In this document: piece after piece, positions 51,193 to 64,000 of the stretch | Layout of the letters: every line of letters starts with the position of its first letter | How positions within the stretch are numbered: the stretch's first letter is position 1 | Origin: Amorphochlora amoebiformis | Taxonomy: Eukaryota > Cercozoa > Chlorarachniophyceae | Assembly (NCBI GenBank): GCA_054601695.1 | Contig: BAAHQB010000076.1 | Coordinates: 558,001 to 622,000, forward strand | DNA: 64,000 nucleotides | Reading direction: 5' to 3' | Program-made: the position numbers and the translations under genes | Notes under the pieces: model-generated | Told to the model about the DNA's origin: nothing | The model's input: the letters and a program-made list of their open reading frames with translations, nothing else | Databases searched by the model: none

Positions 51193-51667
51193 GGGGAAAG
51201 GAAATTCGACGGACATGGCTCCCATCTGTGGGCTCGATTTCTCGTCCGACTTTATCTCTGCAGATTCCTTATGCCTTCCGTCCTAATTGAAAAGGAATAA
51301 TCAGCGATGGACCACTCTGTGGCGAGGGATTCGGACGTAGAATTGTGTTAGGGACAGGCTCCCAGATCTAAATCCCTCCTCATTCCTCCTTCGTCTTATC
51401 AACAAGCGTCGTTGATTCCAGTTAATTTCTACCCTTTTCCCGGTCGCCCCTAATTCTTTTCGCCATGCGCAATCATGTGCACCAATTGGTAGGCTCCAAT
51501 TTTGCGCCAACTTTCCCTTATCCCAGCACCTACCAAGTCTTCCATTTCCCGAACAAATCTTTTCCACACGAAGAAATATTTCAGATTTTGTCGCCAAGAG
51601 GGCTAAGGGCGGCAGAGACGCCCAACGACATCGAGCTGTCCCAACGTGCCAAATAGGCCCGAAACCT
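51193..51667. promoter_or_regulatory. Divergent spacer between the phosphatase and Tudor-like genes
   Basis: About 475 bp of balanced-composition DNA without TA repeats separates two divergent genes. A 63-codon plus-strand frame (51465-51656) and a minus-strand frame of 225 codons (51301-51978) overlap it. The minus frame runs antisense through the first exon of the Tudor-like gene, and I see no family features in either, so they are probably chance. No core promoter motif is clear. Confidence 0.45.

Positions 51668-64000
<12,333 letters not shown>

Noticed and set aside
51465-51656. 63-codon plus-strand frame just upstream of the Tudor-like gene
   Set aside because: It stops before the downstream ATG, has no splice link in phase, and most likely lies in the promoter or leader.

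Overview
This window comes from the nuclear genome of an intron-rich, flagellated microbial eukaryote. I cannot name the species. The evidence is eukaryotic genes split by GT-AG introns, a very large gene for a cilium-specific protein, interstitial CCCTAA (TTAGGG-type) telomere-like tracts, and thousands of bases of (TA)n microsatellite confined to introns and intergenic DNA. Exons have balanced base composition. They are typically only 30-100 nt long and were recognised by open frame, splice sites and phase agreement with their neighbours. Most long open frames in the window, those reading I-Y-I-Y or S-L-S-L, are translated microsatellite and not genes.

Layout. (1) Positions 1-1313, minus strand: N-myristoyltransferase, with compact introns of 39-76 nt; the 3' end lies off the left edge. 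(2) Positions 1811-37672, plus strand: one gene of about 36 kb and 95 or more small exons, encoding a CFAP43/CFAP44-family axonemal protein (WD40 repeats, then coiled coils). An unexpected pair of duplicated Cys-rich modules sits in the middle. (3) A CTAG-rich spacer. (4) Positions about 39822 (possibly 38431) to 47205, minus strand: an unrecognised gene with a signal peptide and a Pro/Gly/Ser-rich product. (5) Positions 47287-47636, plus: LSM3 of the U6 snRNP, divergent from gene 4 with only 81 bp between start codons. (6) A second CTAG-rich spacer with a doubtful small gene. (7) Positions 48455-51119, minus: a complete Siw14/PFA-DSP-type phosphatase in seven exons. (8) Position 51668 to beyond the right edge, plus: a protein with two Tudor-like modules.

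Genes are arranged as alternating divergent and convergent pairs: NMT/CFAP, gene 4/LSM3 and phosphatase/Tudor all share short 5' spacers. Introns fall into two classes. Some are compact (about 40-90 nt) and others have been inflated to hundreds or thousands of bases by TA repeats. NMT and LSM3 have only compact introns. The cilium gene is almost entirely inflated.

Other structure includes two copies of a ~370-380 bp dispersed element in introns of two different genes, a second two-copy repeat inside the CFAP gene, long strand-asymmetric pyrimidine or purine tracts, several local tandem duplications (two touching coding exons), and several splice junctions that need a GC donor or show a one-base conflict.
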